Origin: Streptomyces sp. NBC_00273
GTDB taxonomy: Bacteria; Actinomycetota; Actinomycetes; Streptomycetales; Streptomycetaceae
Assembly: GCF_036178145.1 (NCBI RefSeq)
Contig: NZ_CP108067.1
Location: 6,151,501 to 6,215,500, forward strand
DNA length: 64,000 nucleotides
Direction of reading: 5' to 3'
In this document: positions 17,565 to 26,646 of the stretch, in pieces
Numbering within the stretch: position 1 is the stretch's first letter
How the letters are laid out: each line of letters opens with the position of its first letter
The notes under the pieces: generated by a model
Told to the model about the DNA's origin: nothing
Seen by the model: the letters and a program-made list of their open reading frames with translations, nothing else
The model's database searches: none
Made by a program: the position numbers and the translations under genes

Positions 17565-18641
17565 ATGACCGGCAAGAGACTCCTGCGCATCGCCACCGTC
17601 GTCACGGGCGGTCTCGCCCTCGCCTCCTCCCTCACCGCCTGCGGCGGCGGCTCCTCGGCCGCCGACTCCGACGGCGGCGAGAAGGTCGTCACCGTCTACA
17701 GCGCCGACGGCCTCAAGAGCGAGAAGGGCGACGGCTGGTACGACAAGGTCTTCGCCGACTTCACCAAGAAGACCGGCATAGAGGTCAAGTACGTCGAGGG
17801 CGGCTCCGGCGAGATGGTGCAGCGCGCCGTCCGCGAGAAGACCAACACCCAGGCCGACGTACTGATCACCCTGCCGCCCTTCATCCAGCAGGCCGACGGC
17901 AAGGGCCTGCTCCAGTCCTACAAGCCGCAGGGTTCCGAGAAGGTCAACGGCGCGGACAAGGCTGCCGACGGCAAGTGGACCTCGGTCGTCAACAACTACT
18001 TCGGCTTCGTCTACAACAAGAAGGAGCTCGCCGAGGCCCCCAAGACCTGGGAGGAGCTGCTGGACGCCCGGTACAAGGGCAAGCTGCAGTACTCCACCCC
18101 GGGCGTCGCGGGCGACGGCACCGCCGTGCTCATCAAGTCGATGCACGACTTCGGCGGCAAGGAGCCGGCGATGGAGTACCTGAAGAAGCTCCAGGCCAAC
18201 AACGTCGGCCCGTCCTCCTCCACCAGCAAGCTGGCGCCCAAGACCGACAAGGGCGAGCTGCTCGTGGCCAACGGCGACGTCCAGATGAACTTCGCGCAGT
18301 CCAAGTCCATGCCGAACCTGGGCATCTGGTTCCCGGCGAAGGAGGGCGGCAAGCCCACCAGCTTCGCCCTGCCGTACGCGGCCGGCCTCGTGGACAAGGC
18401 CCCGCACACCGAGAACGGCAAGAAGCTCCTCGACTTCATGCTCAGCGAGGAGGCCCAGAAGCTGGTCAGCGGGGTCGGCGGCGGCTTCCCGGCGCGCACC
18501 GACGTCAAGCCGACCGACGCCAACGCCATCGAACTCACCAAGCTCATGACGGGCGTGGAGATCTTCGAGCCGAACTGGGCCGACATCGACAAGAACCTCA
18601 CCGGCTACGTCGACGCGTGGAAGTCGGCAACCGGAAGCTGA
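17565..18641 (+). CDS. Aminophosphonate ABC transporter substrate-binding lipoprotein
   Basis: A 358-residue solute-binding lipoprotein: signal sequence, lipobox LTAC with C26 as lipidation site, then a two-lobed family 1-type (iron/AEP-like) binding fold (VVTVYSADGLKSEKG, VVNNYFGFVYNKKEL, PYAAGLVDKAPHTENGKKLLDFMLSEEAQ). It is exported and anchored to the outer face of the membrane to deliver ligand to the two permeases. The start ATG has AAGGAAG upstream. Codons for Lys are almost all AAG, as expected where tRNA-Lys(CTT) is abundant. Confidence 0.88.
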   Translation: MTGKRLLRIATVVTGGLALASSLTACGGGSSAADSDGGEKVVTVYSADGLKSEKGDGWYDKVFADFTKKTGIEVKYVEGGSGEMVQRAVREKTNTQADVLITLPPFIQQADGKGLLQSYKPQGSEKVNGADKAADGKWTSVVNNYFGFVYNKKELAEAPKTWEELLDARYKGKLQYSTPGVAGDGTAVLIKSMHDFGGKEPAMEYLKKLQANNVGPSSSTSKLAPKTDKGELLVANGDVQMNFAQSKSMPNLGIWFPAKEGGKPTSFALPYAAGLVDKAPHTENGKKLLDFMLSEEAQKLVSGVGGGFPARTDVKPTDANAIELTKLMTGVEIFEPNWADIDKNLTGYVDAWKSATGS

Positions 18642-18694
18642 CCGGTTACTTCCTGGCCAACCCTGCCCGGCAGAGTGACCTTTGCCTGGGGGTC

Positions 18695-18754
18695 CCCCCG
18701 GACGAAGTCTGGGGGATGGGTCTGGACCGAAGACCGCACCTTCGGTCCGGACCC
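18695..18754. repeat. Paired hairpins between the transporter and the phosphatase-like gene
   Basis: Two hairpins lie in tandem. The first (18695-18715) pairs CCCCCGGAC with GTCTGGGGG across a GAA loop. The second (18718-18732 with 18740-18754) has a 15-pair stem containing GGTCTGGACC and GGTCCGGACC around a 7-base loop. They may end or attenuate the transporter transcript; the second also looks like a HutC-type operator core. Confidence 0.6.
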
Positions 18755-18864
18755 GGCGCACACCGGAACACCCGCCGGAACGCCGCAACGCCGCATCACC
18801 GGAACACCTGAACGTCGAAACTCCCCCGCTCCTTTCGCCGCTCACCTGCTCCCAGGAGGAGTAC

Positions 18865-20385
18865 GTGTCCCCTGCCCTGCCCGGACGTCGTGCCGTCGCC
18901 GCGACCGCCGTCACCTCCGCCCTGATCGCCGCCGCCGCCCTGGCCACCCCCGCCGGCGCCGCCGCGCCGGCCAACACCGACAAGGTGCTCGTCATCGGCA
19001 TCGACGGCGCGGTCCTGGACCGCGTCAAGGTCGCCAACGCACCCCACCTGAACGGCCTGATGGCCCAGGGGCTGACCGCCCGCAGCACCCTCTACGCGAG
19101 CCCGATGGCCGCCACGTCCTCCGGCCCCGGCTGGTCCACCATCGCCACCGGGGTCTGGCCCGACAAGCACGGCGTGAAGGACAACTCCTTCACCGGCAAG
19201 AACTACGCCGCCCACCCGGACTTCCTGACCCGCATCGAAAACGCCAAGCCGGCGCTCAACACGTACGCGGCGGCCGACTGGGAGCCCGTCACCTCCACCG
19301 ACCAGAACGGGCCGATCTTCTCCGCGAAGGTCGACAAGCGCCTTTCCCTCAAGGGCGACCGCGACGGCTACCGCACCGAGGACCCGAAGATCGCCGCGGC
19401 CGCAGCCGCCGAACTGCGCGACCAGAACCCGGACGCCGCCTTCGTCTACCTCGGCGAGATCGACGCGGCCGGCCACTCCTACGGCGCGGCCAGCCAGCAG
19501 TACCTCGACACCGTCGCCCGCGTCGACACCCTGGTCGGCCAGCTCCTCACCGCCGTCAAGAACCGCCCGACCTACGCCCAGGAGAACTGGAAGATCCTGG
19601 TCACCACCGACCACGGCCACACCGACTCCGGCGGGCACGGCGGCTCGACCGTCCAGGAGCGCGGCACCTTCGTCATCGCCAAGGGCGCCGGCATCCCGGC
19701 CGGCTCCGTACGCGCCGACGTGCGGTTGGCCGACGTCGCCGCCACCGCGCTCGCCCAGGTCGGCGTCAGCGGCTCCGGCCTCGACGGCGTCCCGCTGAAC
19801 GCCCCGGACGACGACCCCTTCGACACCCTGCGCCCGAACCTCCAGGCCCGGGTGGACGAGACGGGCATCCCGGCCGGCGTGAAGGGCTTCACGCACACCC
19901 CGTCCGCCGGCTGGTCCGTCGACAACACCAAGATGGGTACGGGCGGCGTCGCCGAGTGGGCCGGCTGGGCCTTCGCGACCGACGAGTTCTGGAGCCAGTC
20001 GCAGCGCGACCAGTGGCGCGAGCTGAACGTCCGCTCCCGTGACGTCTTCGCCGTCGCCGACTCCGACGAGTGGGACGACAAGAGCCACACCGGCACCTTC
20101 GACTCCACCCTCGTCACCCCCAAGTGGGCGGTCAGCGGCGGCAGCACGCGGAATCTGACCTTCCAGACGCACTACCGCCACGAGGCCGGCCAGACCGCCC
20201 AGGTCCTGGTCTCTTACAACGGCGGTGCCCCGACCGTGGTGAAGACATACACCGCCGACGCCGTCGCCAAGTCCGAGTCCCTCGCCCTCCAGGTCCCGGC
20301 CGGCGCCACCGACGTGCAGGTCCGCTTCCGCTACAGCGGCACCAACAACTGGTTCTGGACCGTCGACAACGTCCGCCTGGGCTGA
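18865..20385 (+). CDS. Secreted alkaline phosphatase-superfamily hydrolase (NPP/phosphonoacetate hydrolase-like)
   Basis: This 506-residue exported enzyme has an N-terminal signal peptide (AVAATAVTSALIAAAALATPAGA). The catalytic domain of the phosphodiesterase/nucleotide pyrophosphatase group carries the metal ligands GIDGAVLD (D47), YLGEIDAAGHSYG and TTDHGHTDSGGHGG, and a candidate nucleophile in MAATSSGPGWST. A C-terminal beta-sandwich (about 400-506) may bind a substrate or surface. Next to a phosphonate importer it could release phosphate or phosphonate from extracellular esters; phosphonoacetate hydrolase belongs to the same fold. GTG 18865 follows CCAGGAGGA. Confidence 0.8.
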   Translation: MSPALPGRRAVAATAVTSALIAAAALATPAGAAAPANTDKVLVIGIDGAVLDRVKVANAPHLNGLMAQGLTARSTLYASPMAATSSGPGWSTIATGVWPDKHGVKDNSFTGKNYAAHPDFLTRIENAKPALNTYAAADWEPVTSTDQNGPIFSAKVDKRLSLKGDRDGYRTEDPKIAAAAAAELRDQNPDAAFVYLGEIDAAGHSYGAASQQYLDTVARVDTLVGQLLTAVKNRPTYAQENWKILVTTDHGHTDSGGHGGSTVQERGTFVIAKGAGIPAGSVRADVRLADVAATALAQVGVSGSGLDGVPLNAPDDDPFDTLRPNLQARVDETGIPAGVKGFTHTPSAGWSVDNTKMGTGGVAEWAGWAFATDEFWSQSQRDQWRELNVRSRDVFAVADSDEWDDKSHTGTFDSTLVTPKWAVSGGSTRNLTFQTHYRHEAGQTAQVLVSYNGGAPTVVKTYTADAVAKSESLALQVPAGATDVQVRFRYSGTNNWFWTVDNVRLG

Positions 20386-20497
20386 TCGCTCCCCGGTTCC
20401 GGTTCCGGGCCGTGGACGGCACGGACGTCCGCGGCCCGGCCCGGATAGGGTGGTGGAGACCAGAGGTAGCAGGTCACCGAGAGCGGAGAACAGTCCA

Positions 20498-21277
20498 GTG
20501 GCAGAGCGCAAGCCGATCGAATCCTGGCTCACCGACATGGACGGGGTCCTCATCCACGAGGGCACCCCGATCCCCGGCGCCGATGCCTTCATCAAGCGGC
20601 TGCGCGAGTCCGGCAAGCCCTTCCTGGTGCTGACCAACAACTCGATCTACACCCCGCGCGACCTCCAGGCCCGGCTGAGCCGCATGGGGCTGCAGGTCCC
20701 CGTCGAGAACATCTGGACCTCGGCGCTGGCCACCGCGAAGTTCCTCGACGACCAGCGTCCGGGCGGTACGGCGTACGTCATCGGCGAGGCCGGCCTGACC
20801 ACCGCCCTCCACGACATCGGCTACATCCTGACCGACCACGAGCCCGACTACGTGGTCCTCGGCGAGACCCGGACGTACAGCTTCGAGGCGATGACGAAGG
20901 CGGTCCGCCTGATCAACGCGGGCGCGCGCTTCATCTGCACCAACCCCGACGAGACCGGCCCCTCCACCGAGGGCCCGCTCCCGGCCACCGGCGCCGTCGC
21001 CGCGCTGATCACCAAGGCGACGGGCAAGAAGCCGTACTTCGCCGGCAAGCCGAACCCGCTGATGATGCGCACCGGCCTGAACGCCATCGGCGCGCACTCG
21101 GAGACCAGCGCGATGATCGGCGACCGGATGGACACCGACGTGCTGGCCGGCCTGGAGGCGGGCATGCAGACCTTCCTCGTCCTCACCGGCCTGACGACCG
21201 AGCAGGACACCGAGAAGTTCCCGTTCCGCCCGACCAAGACGGTCGCCTCGATCGCGGACCTGGTCGACCTGGTCTGA
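20498..21277 (+). CDS. HAD-IIA family phosphatase (NagD-like)
   Basis: A 259-residue cytoplasmic hydrolase with LTDMDGVLIHEG (nucleophile Asp in DMDGV), LTNNS motif II, a C2-type cap, the lysine in FAGKPNP (motif III) and the metal-binding IGDRMDTDV (motif IV). NagD-type enzymes dephosphorylate nucleotides or small sugar phosphates. The substrate is not clear from sequence. It is monocistronic as far as can be seen. Confidence 0.88.
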   Translation: MAERKPIESWLTDMDGVLIHEGTPIPGADAFIKRLRESGKPFLVLTNNSIYTPRDLQARLSRMGLQVPVENIWTSALATAKFLDDQRPGGTAYVIGEAGLTTALHDIGYILTDHEPDYVVLGETRTYSFEAMTKAVRLINAGARFICTNPDETGPSTEGPLPATGAVAALITKATGKKPYFAGKPNPLMMRTGLNAIGAHSETSAMIGDRMDTDVLAGLEAGMQTFLVLTGLTTEQDTEKFPFRPTKTVASIADLVDLV

Positions 21278-21438
21278 CGCGCACCACGCGCCGCGGGCAC
21301 CCGCACACCGCGGTACCCGCGTACGGCGCACGGCCGAACGGGTGTGCCGCGTTTGGGGCGTACGGCCGACACGTACGGCGCCGCTCCGGATGCGCGGCGG
21401 CGCGCCGCGCGTGAATCTCCTTGTCGAGGAGGTTCACC

Positions 21439-22035
21439 ATGCGCAGTGTTCCGATCGCTGTCCGCGCCACCGCGATGGCCGTCGCCCTGGCGGCATTCTC
21501 GGCGGTGACCGCGCCGATCGCCCTCGCGGGCGAGGAGGACCGCGGTGACCGCGGCGACCGCGGCAGCGTCACGGTCGACCCGAATCCGGCTCACCCCGGA
21601 GCGCAGGTCAAGCTGCGCGTCCAGGGCTGTGACGGTACCCGCGGAGCGGCCAAGTCCGCCGCCTTCGTATCGGACGTCGACCTCTACGGCCGCGACGGCG
21701 GCCGCAGCCCGCTCTACGGCGACGCGATGATCCGCTCGCACGTCTCGCCCGGCTGGCACTCCGTCCGGGTGACGTGCGACGGCCACGACAAGGTCAGCGG
21801 CTCCGTCCAGATCTCCGAGTACCGCCCGTCCCACCACGCCTCGCCCGTCTGGCCGGTGCACGCGGGCGGCGGCGGCATGTCCGCCGAGCTCGCGGCGGAG
21901 TCGTCCAAGAAGGCCCACGGCGCCGACGGACCGGGGCTGCCGCACACGGTGATCGGCGCGGTCCTCGCCGCGGTCGCCACCCTGGCCGTCGCGGGCCGGG
22001 CGCTGGCCCTGCGCCGCCGCCGCAGCGGCGAGTGA
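21439..22035 (+). CDS. Secreted surface protein with degenerate sorting motif (LPHTV)
   Basis: This 198-residue protein has a signal peptide (MRSVPIAVRATAMAVALAAFS), a short extracellular domain rich in Gly/Asp/Arg and containing two cysteines, and a C-terminal LPHTV followed by a hydrophobic helix and the basic tail RRRRSGE. This has the architecture of a sortase substrate, but V replaces the canonical G. The class F sortase gene follows after 31 bases, so the two form a probable enzyme-substrate pair. ATG 21439 has GAGGAGG seven bases upstream. Confidence 0.75.
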   Translation: MRSVPIAVRATAMAVALAAFSAVTAPIALAGEEDRGDRGDRGSVTVDPNPAHPGAQVKLRVQGCDGTRGAAKSAAFVSDVDLYGRDGGRSPLYGDAMIRSHVSPGWHSVRVTCDGHDKVSGSVQISEYRPSHHASPVWPVHAGGGGMSAELAAESSKKAHGADGPGLPHTVIGAVLAAVATLAVAGRALALRRRRSGE

Positions 22036-22066
22036 GGCCGGTGTCGGTGGGTCCGGGTGAGTACCG

Positions 22067-22753
22067 GTGAACGAGTACGACGGGCGCAACGAGGACAAGG
22101 CCTCCGCCGGCGGCCGGCTGCTGACCTTCGCCGCCTGGGCGGTACTGGTGCTCGGCCTGTGGCTGTGGGGCCGCCAGCTCACCGTCGCGCCGGCCCCGCC
22201 CGCCGGTCAGGCCGGCGGGACGGTCGGTCCGGGGCTGCCGGCCGCGCACGCCCCGCTCGCCGCGGCCCCGCCCCAGCGCGTCGACGTGCCCTCCATAGGC
22301 ATCCAGGCCCCGGTGATCAGCCGGGACCTGGACAAGGACGGGGCGATCGAGCCGCCCCCGTACGACCAGCCCGGCACGGTGGGCTGGTGGGGCCGGGGCA
22401 CCCAGCCGGGGACGGCCGGGACGGCGCTGATGGTGGGGCACGTGGACACCCGGTCCAAGCCGGCGGTGTTCTACGGCCTGAGCACCGCGCAGCCGGGCGA
22501 CAAGGTGCGCGTGGTGCGGACGGACGGTTCGGTCGCCGAGTTCACGATCGAGGACGTACGGGTCTACGAGCGCGCGGCCTTCGACGCGCACAAGGCCTAC
22601 GGCCAGCGGGTCCGGGGCCGTGCGGAGCTGAGGCTGGTGACCTGCGGGGGCTCGTACGACAAGGTGGCCAAGGAGTACACGGCGAACGTGGTGGTCTCCG
22701 CCTATCTGACGGGCGTGGGAGCCCGCCCGGGCGCACCGGGAACCGCGGCCTGA
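22067..22753 (+). CDS. Class F sortase
   Basis: A 228-residue membrane-bound transpeptidase: one N-terminal helix (about 18-37), a Pro/Ala-rich stalk, then the sortase barrel with H125 (MVGHVDT) and C193 (LVTCGG), matching class F of actinomycetes. The catalytic arginine is not obvious from the sequence. The gene directly upstream encodes a likely substrate with an LPHTV tail. The transcript ends at a perfect 16-pair hairpin shared with the tRNA gene on the other strand. Confidence 0.85.
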   Translation: MNEYDGRNEDKASAGGRLLTFAAWAVLVLGLWLWGRQLTVAPAPPAGQAGGTVGPGLPAAHAPLAAAPPQRVDVPSIGIQAPVISRDLDKDGAIEPPPYDQPGTVGWWGRGTQPGTAGTALMVGHVDTRSKPAVFYGLSTAQPGDKVRVVRTDGSVAEFTIEDVRVYERAAFDAHKAYGQRVRGRAELRLVTCGGSYDKVAKEYTANVVVSAYLTGVGARPGAPGTAA

Positions 22754-22778
22754 GCCGGCCGCGCCGCCGACGGGAAAC

Positions 22779-22816
22779 GAAGAAACCCCCGCAGCTTTCG
22801 CTGCGGGGGTTTCTTC
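22779..22816. terminator. Bidirectional terminator, 16-bp perfect stem
   Basis: GAAGAAACCCCCGCAG (22779-22794) pairs fully with 22801-22816 around a 6-base loop. It lies between the sortase gene (plus) and tRNA-Lys (minus) and gives a T-rich 3' side in both directions. Confidence 0.85.
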
Positions 22817-22822
22817 CGTCTG

Positions 22823-22896
22823 TGCGCCGCCAGGGACTCGAACCCCGGACCCGCTGATTAAGAGTCAGCTGCTCTAACCAACTGAGCTAGCGGCGC
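22823..22896 (-). tRNA. tRNA-Lys (CTT), copy 1
   Basis: A 74-base cloverleaf: acceptor GCGCCGC/GCGGCGC, D arm GCTC/GAGC, anticodon stem GCTGA/TCAGC with loop CTCTTAA (anticodon CTT) and a T arm containing TTCGAGT. The 3' CCA is not encoded. The sequence is identical to the copies at 33072-33145 and 43090-43163. A TAGAGT -10 box lies at 22917-22912 on the minus strand. Confidence 0.97.
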
Positions 22897-23088
22897 TTGC
22901 TGACAGGGAAAACTCTACCCCACCTCCAGGGGTGCCCGTGACCAGCCACGCCCGCCTTGTCCGATTAACCCATGTTTGAGGGGTTTATCGTGCACCATAT
23001 GTCTGCGCGTGCCGCACCTGATGCCACATCAGGTGCGGCTCCGGCCGACCGGTGACGAGTGGACGAGCAGGGGAGTGGACGGAACCGC

Positions 23089-24507
23089 ATGACGATGCAG
23101 CCTCCGACGCATGTGCAGATGCCTATGCCCGGTTTCGAGGAGTACGAGCCCGCGGGCGACTGCGCGTGCCGGGGCTGCGCGCAGCGCCGCCGCGCCCTCG
23201 TCCGCGCGCGGGCCATACCGCTCCGGGACGGGGGGCACCCGGCCGCACGCGGCGCCCGCCGGGCGCTGGTGCTGGCCACCGCCGCGGGAGTGGTCCTGAG
23301 CGGCGGCAGTACGGCCGCGGTGGCCTTGACCACCCCGCCCCCGACCCCTACCCCGACCCCGGGGCCGGCGGCCCTGGACGACCCGGGTTCCCCGCAGGGC
23401 GCCCGGACCCCGCTGCACGGCCCCAAGGGCGGGCCGGTGGGCAAGCCCGGCGCCCCGGCCAGGCCCGGCGCGGTGCGGCGGATCGACCGGGCGACGATCA
23501 TCAACCGGGCGAAGCTGTGGCTGGACGCGGAGGTCCCGTACAGCATGTCCGAGTACTGGACGGACGGGTACCGGCAGGACTGCTCGGGCTACGTCTCCAT
23601 GGTCTGGAACCTCGGGTCGAACGAGTGGACCGGCAGTCTCGACAAGTTCGCCACCAAGATCGAAAAGGATGAGCTGCTGCCGGGGGACATGCTCCTCTTC
23701 CACAACCCGGCGGACCCCAACAACGGCTCGCACGTGGTCATTTTCGGCGGCTGGGTCGACTCGACGCGCACGCACTACGTCGCCTACGAGCAGACGCGCC
23801 CCAACACGCGGAAGCTGGCCACGCCCTACGGGTACTGGAGCAACGCGACGAAGTACGTCCCGTACCGCTTCAACGGGGTGCCGGCCGGGATCCCGCCGGA
23901 GGTCCCGGGCGTCCCGGAGGCACCGGGCGCACCGGGTGTCCAGCCGCCGCCGGCGGGCTCCAAGCCGGGGGACGCGACGGTCTTCCCGGGTGCGGACAAG
24001 TTCGGCCCCGGGAGCACGAACGACTACGTCGCCCAGCTCGGCCGGATGCTGATCGAGCGCGGCGCGTACCGCTTCTACCCCAAGGGGGTGGCCGACCGGA
24101 CGTGGAGCGACCACGACAAGCTCGCCACCGCCGCCTTCCAGCGCGCACAGGGGTGGACGGGTGCGGACGCCGACGGCATTCCGGGCACGCACACCTGGAA
24201 GCTGCTGGTCGACAAGCAGGGCAAGAACATCCCGCCGACGGTGGGGGCCGCGCCGGGGCCGGGCGGCGTACGGGCCTATCCGGGCGCCTTGGTGTTCCGC
24301 CCTGGCCAGTCGAACGAGGCCATCAGGGCGCTCGGTCGCCAGCTGGTGAAGAAGGGCTTCGGCAAGTACTACACATCCGGTCCGGACCTGCGCTGGAGCG
24401 AGGCCGACCGCCGCAACGTCGAGGCCTTCCAGCGTGCGCAGGGCTGGACCGGCGCATCGGCCAACGGCTACCCGGGCCCGGAAACCTGGCGCCGGCTGTT
24501 CGCATGA
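23089..24507 (+). CDS. NlpC/P60-like protein with two peptidoglycan-binding repeats
   Basis: This 472-residue protein has a Cys-containing N-terminal segment (CACRGCAQRRRA), a membrane or signal helix (about 62-85), a Pro/Thr linker, an NlpC/P60-like cysteine peptidase domain with C165 in QDCSGY and H215 in SHVVIF, and two C-terminal PG_binding_1 repeats (each ending FQRAQGWTGA...GxPGxxTW). It is likely exported to act on or bind the cell wall. ATG 23089 is chosen for GGAGTGGACGG upstream. Its stop overlaps the region where the SPFH gene begins, so the two are probably coupled. Confidence 0.82.
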   Translation: MTMQPPTHVQMPMPGFEEYEPAGDCACRGCAQRRRALVRARAIPLRDGGHPAARGARRALVLATAAGVVLSGGSTAAVALTTPPPTPTPTPGPAALDDPGSPQGARTPLHGPKGGPVGKPGAPARPGAVRRIDRATIINRAKLWLDAEVPYSMSEYWTDGYRQDCSGYVSMVWNLGSNEWTGSLDKFATKIEKDELLPGDMLLFHNPADPNNGSHVVIFGGWVDSTRTHYVAYEQTRPNTRKLATPYGYWSNATKYVPYRFNGVPAGIPPEVPGVPEAPGAPGVQPPPAGSKPGDATVFPGADKFGPGSTNDYVAQLGRMLIERGAYRFYPKGVADRTWSDHDKLATAAFQRAQGWTGADADGIPGTHTWKLLVDKQGKNIPPTVGAAPGPGGVRAYPGALVFRPGQSNEAIRALGRQLVKKGFGKYYTSGPDLRWSEADRRNVEAFQRAQGWTGASANGYPGPETWRRLFA

Positions 24508-24518
24508 CGGAGGTAACG

Positions 24519-26477
24519 ATGTTCCCCACGCGCACCACTTCGACGACGGGCACCTTCCGAGTGCCGCCGCTGGGCGCCCCGGTAGCGGTCCGTGCGGCGG
24601 ATCCCGCCCCCGTGCCCGAGCCCCTGCCCGCCCCCGTTCCCGCCCTCGCCTCCGTGCCCGAGCCCGCAGTCCCGGCGGCAGCTCACCCGGTGTGGGCCGC
24701 GGAGCCGACGACGCCCGTGCCTGAACCGGTGCCCGCCCTGGTGGGCAGCCCCGCCCCGCCGGAGCACGCCGTCGCCGCCGAGACCTCGTTCGGCTGGGCC
24801 GCGGCGCGGGCCGCCCGCCCGGCGCCCGAGCTGCCGCACGGGTGGGAGGTGCCGGCGGCCCGGACCCACCCGTACGAGGAGGGGGACCAGGGCGTCGGGG
24901 CCCCGGCGGCCACGGCGGGCCTGGACATCCCGCACCCGCAGGACGCGGAGGCCCCCGCCGGGCCGGCCACCCTGCGCCTGCGGACGGCCGAGGCCGAACC
25001 CGAGGCCCGCCCCGAAGCCGTGCCCGAACCGGTAGCCGAGCCCGAGGCCGAGCCCGAGGCCACGCTCGAAGCCGTGCCCGAACCGCTAGCCGAGTTCGCG
25101 CCAGCGCCCGAGCCAGCGCCCGAGCCCGAGCCCGACTTCGAGTTCGACTTCTATTTCGGGGCCGAGCCCAAGGCCGAGCCCAAGGCCGAGCCCAAGGCCG
25201 AGCCCAAGGCCGAGCCCAAGGCCGAGCCCAAGGCCGAGCCCAAGGCCGAGCCCAAGCCCGAGCCGGAGCCCGGGCCGGAGACCGCCGCTGCTCCCGGACC
25301 CGTGGACGCGGCGCCACCGCCGCACTCCGGCATCCCCGGACCCGGACCGGTCGAGATCGTCGCCCAGGCGGTGGCCCGCGGCCTGGACGAGGCCGGTGCC
25401 GCGCCGGGCCTCCCGGGCCCCGGAGCCCGCCGGGGCACCTCGGTCACCGAGGTGCCGGTGCACCTCCCGTTCCGCGACACGCAGCAGCTCCCAGCAGTAC
25501 ACGTACCCGCACCCGCACCCGCACCCGCTCCCACGCCCGCCACCCGCGCCCCGCGCCCCGCCCCCGGCCGCCGGGTCCCGCGTGGTGACGACCGGCTCCG
25601 GGAGCACCGCGGCCCGGTGCTGCCCGGCTGGGTCGGCGTGGTCGTCGGCGGGACGGCCCTCGCCGGTTGCGCGGCCGTGCTCTGGCGGGCCGGGGTCGTC
25701 CCCGCCGCCCTCGTGGCCGCCTTCGGCGCGGCCCCCCGCGCCTACCACGGCCTGCGCGCCACCCACTGGCCGCCGCTCGCCTTCCTCGGGATCGTCGCCC
25801 TCGTGTCGCTCGGCGGACTCGGTCGGGCCCGGGCCGGCCACGCCTGGGTGCTCACCCTCTTCGGCCGCTACCGCGGCACGGTCCGGCGTACCGGTCTGAC
25901 CTGGGTGAGCCCCCTGCTCCTGCGCCGCCGGGTCGACGTACGCCTGCGCCACTGGCGCAGCGACCCGATGCCCGCCGTGGACGCGGGCGGCCTCGCCCTC
26001 CAGGTCGTCGTCCAGGTCGTCTGGCAGGTCAAGGACACCGCCCGCGCCACGCTCGCCGTCGAGGACCACACGGAGTACCTCGCCGAGCAGGTCGAATCGG
26101 CGATGGCGCGCGTGCTGTCGCAGCTGCCCGCCGACGCCTTCCACGAGGACGCCCCGACCCTGCGCGACGCCGAGGCCGTCGGTGACGCGCTGACCCGGAT
26201 GCTCGCGGCCGAGACCGAGGCCGTCGGGATCGAGGTGTTTTCGGCCCAGCCGACCCGGATCGAGTACGCGGCCGAGGTGGCCGAGGCCATGCGTCGCCGC
26301 CGGGTCGCGGCGATCGACGCCAAGCACCGGGACACGGTGCTGAGCTCGGTCGTGGACGCCGTCGACGACACCGTCCACCGGCTGACCTCGCGTGGGTTGG
26401 TCGAGCTCGACGACTACGAGCGCAAGGCGCTGGTGAAGGACCTCACGGTCGCCTTCTACACGGGCCGCTCCGAGTAG
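24519..26477 (+). CDS. SPFH/Band 7 membrane protein with Pro/Glu/Ala-rich N-terminus
   Basis: A 652-residue protein. The first 370 residues are disordered and rich in Pro, Ala and Glu, including eight perfect AEPK units (residues about 215-246). Then come two or more membrane helices (about 370-435) and an SPFH (stomatin/prohibitin) domain (about 440-645) with VSPLLLRRRVDVRLRHW and the helical tail DAVDDTVHRLTSRG. SPFH proteins form membrane microdomains and cages. GGAGG lies 5 bases before ATG 24519; ATG 24504 overlaps the preceding stop but lacks a site. Confidence 0.8.
   Translation: MFPTRTTSTTGTFRVPPLGAPVAVRAADPAPVPEPLPAPVPALASVPEPAVPAAAHPVWAAEPTTPVPEPVPALVGSPAPPEHAVAAETSFGWAAARAARPAPELPHGWEVPAARTHPYEEGDQGVGAPAATAGLDIPHPQDAEAPAGPATLRLRTAEAEPEARPEAVPEPVAEPEAEPEATLEAVPEPLAEFAPAPEPAPEPEPDFEFDFYFGAEPKAEPKAEPKAEPKAEPKAEPKAEPKAEPKPEPEPGPETAAAPGPVDAAPPPHSGIPGPGPVEIVAQAVARGLDEAGAAPGLPGPGARRGTSVTEVPVHLPFRDTQQLPAVHVPAPAPAPAPTPATRAPRPAPGRRVPRGDDRLREHRGPVLPGWVGVVVGGTALAGCAAVLWRAGVVPAALVAAFGAAPRAYHGLRATHWPPLAFLGIVALVSLGGLGRARAGHAWVLTLFGRYRGTVRRTGLTWVSPLLLRRRVDVRLRHWRSDPMPAVDAGGLALQVVVQVVWQVKDTARATLAVEDHTEYLAEQVESAMARVLSQLPADAFHEDAPTLRDAEAVGDALTRMLAAETEAVGIEVFSAQPTRIEYAAEVAEAMRRRRVAAIDAKHRDTVLSSVVDAVDDTVHRLTSRGLVELDDYERKALVKDLTVAFYTGRSE
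25161..25256 (+). repeat. Eight perfect copies of a 12-bp repeat
   Basis: GCCGAGCCCAAG is repeated eight times without a mismatch (25161-25256), encoding (AEPK)8 in the SPFH protein. Looser CCCGAGGCC-type repeats flank it on both sides. The perfection suggests recent expansion and length variation between strains. Confidence 0.95.
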
Positions 26478-26501
26478 GGGGCGGACGTCCAGCGGTACGG
26501 G

Positions 26502-26534
26502 AACGGGTGGCCGGAAGGTAACGGACCACCCGTT
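26502..26534 (+). terminator. Terminator after the SPFH gene
   Basis: AACGGGTGG (26502-26510) pairs with CCACCCGTT (26526-26534), followed by TTCCC. It lies 25 bases past the stop codon. Confidence 0.6.
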
Positions 26535-26540
26535 TTCCCA

Positions 26541-26596
26541 TTGGTCTGGACATGGCCAACTCTCGTCAATAATCTGGGACTTGGTCTAGACCTAAT
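26541..26596. promoter_or_regulatory. Two DasR-type operators upstream of the LPMO gene
   Basis: TTGGTCTGGACATGG (26541-26555) and ACTTGGTCTAGACCTAAT (26579-26596) match the DasR operator ACTGGTCTAGACCAGT, the second very closely. DasR represses chitin and N-acetylglucosamine genes in streptomycetes. The sites lie 50-105 bases before the LPMO start codon. Confidence 0.75.
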
Positions 26597-26646
26597 CCCC
26601 ACGTGCGCGCGCTCTCACCGAACTCCCCCCACGTTCAAGGAGCATC

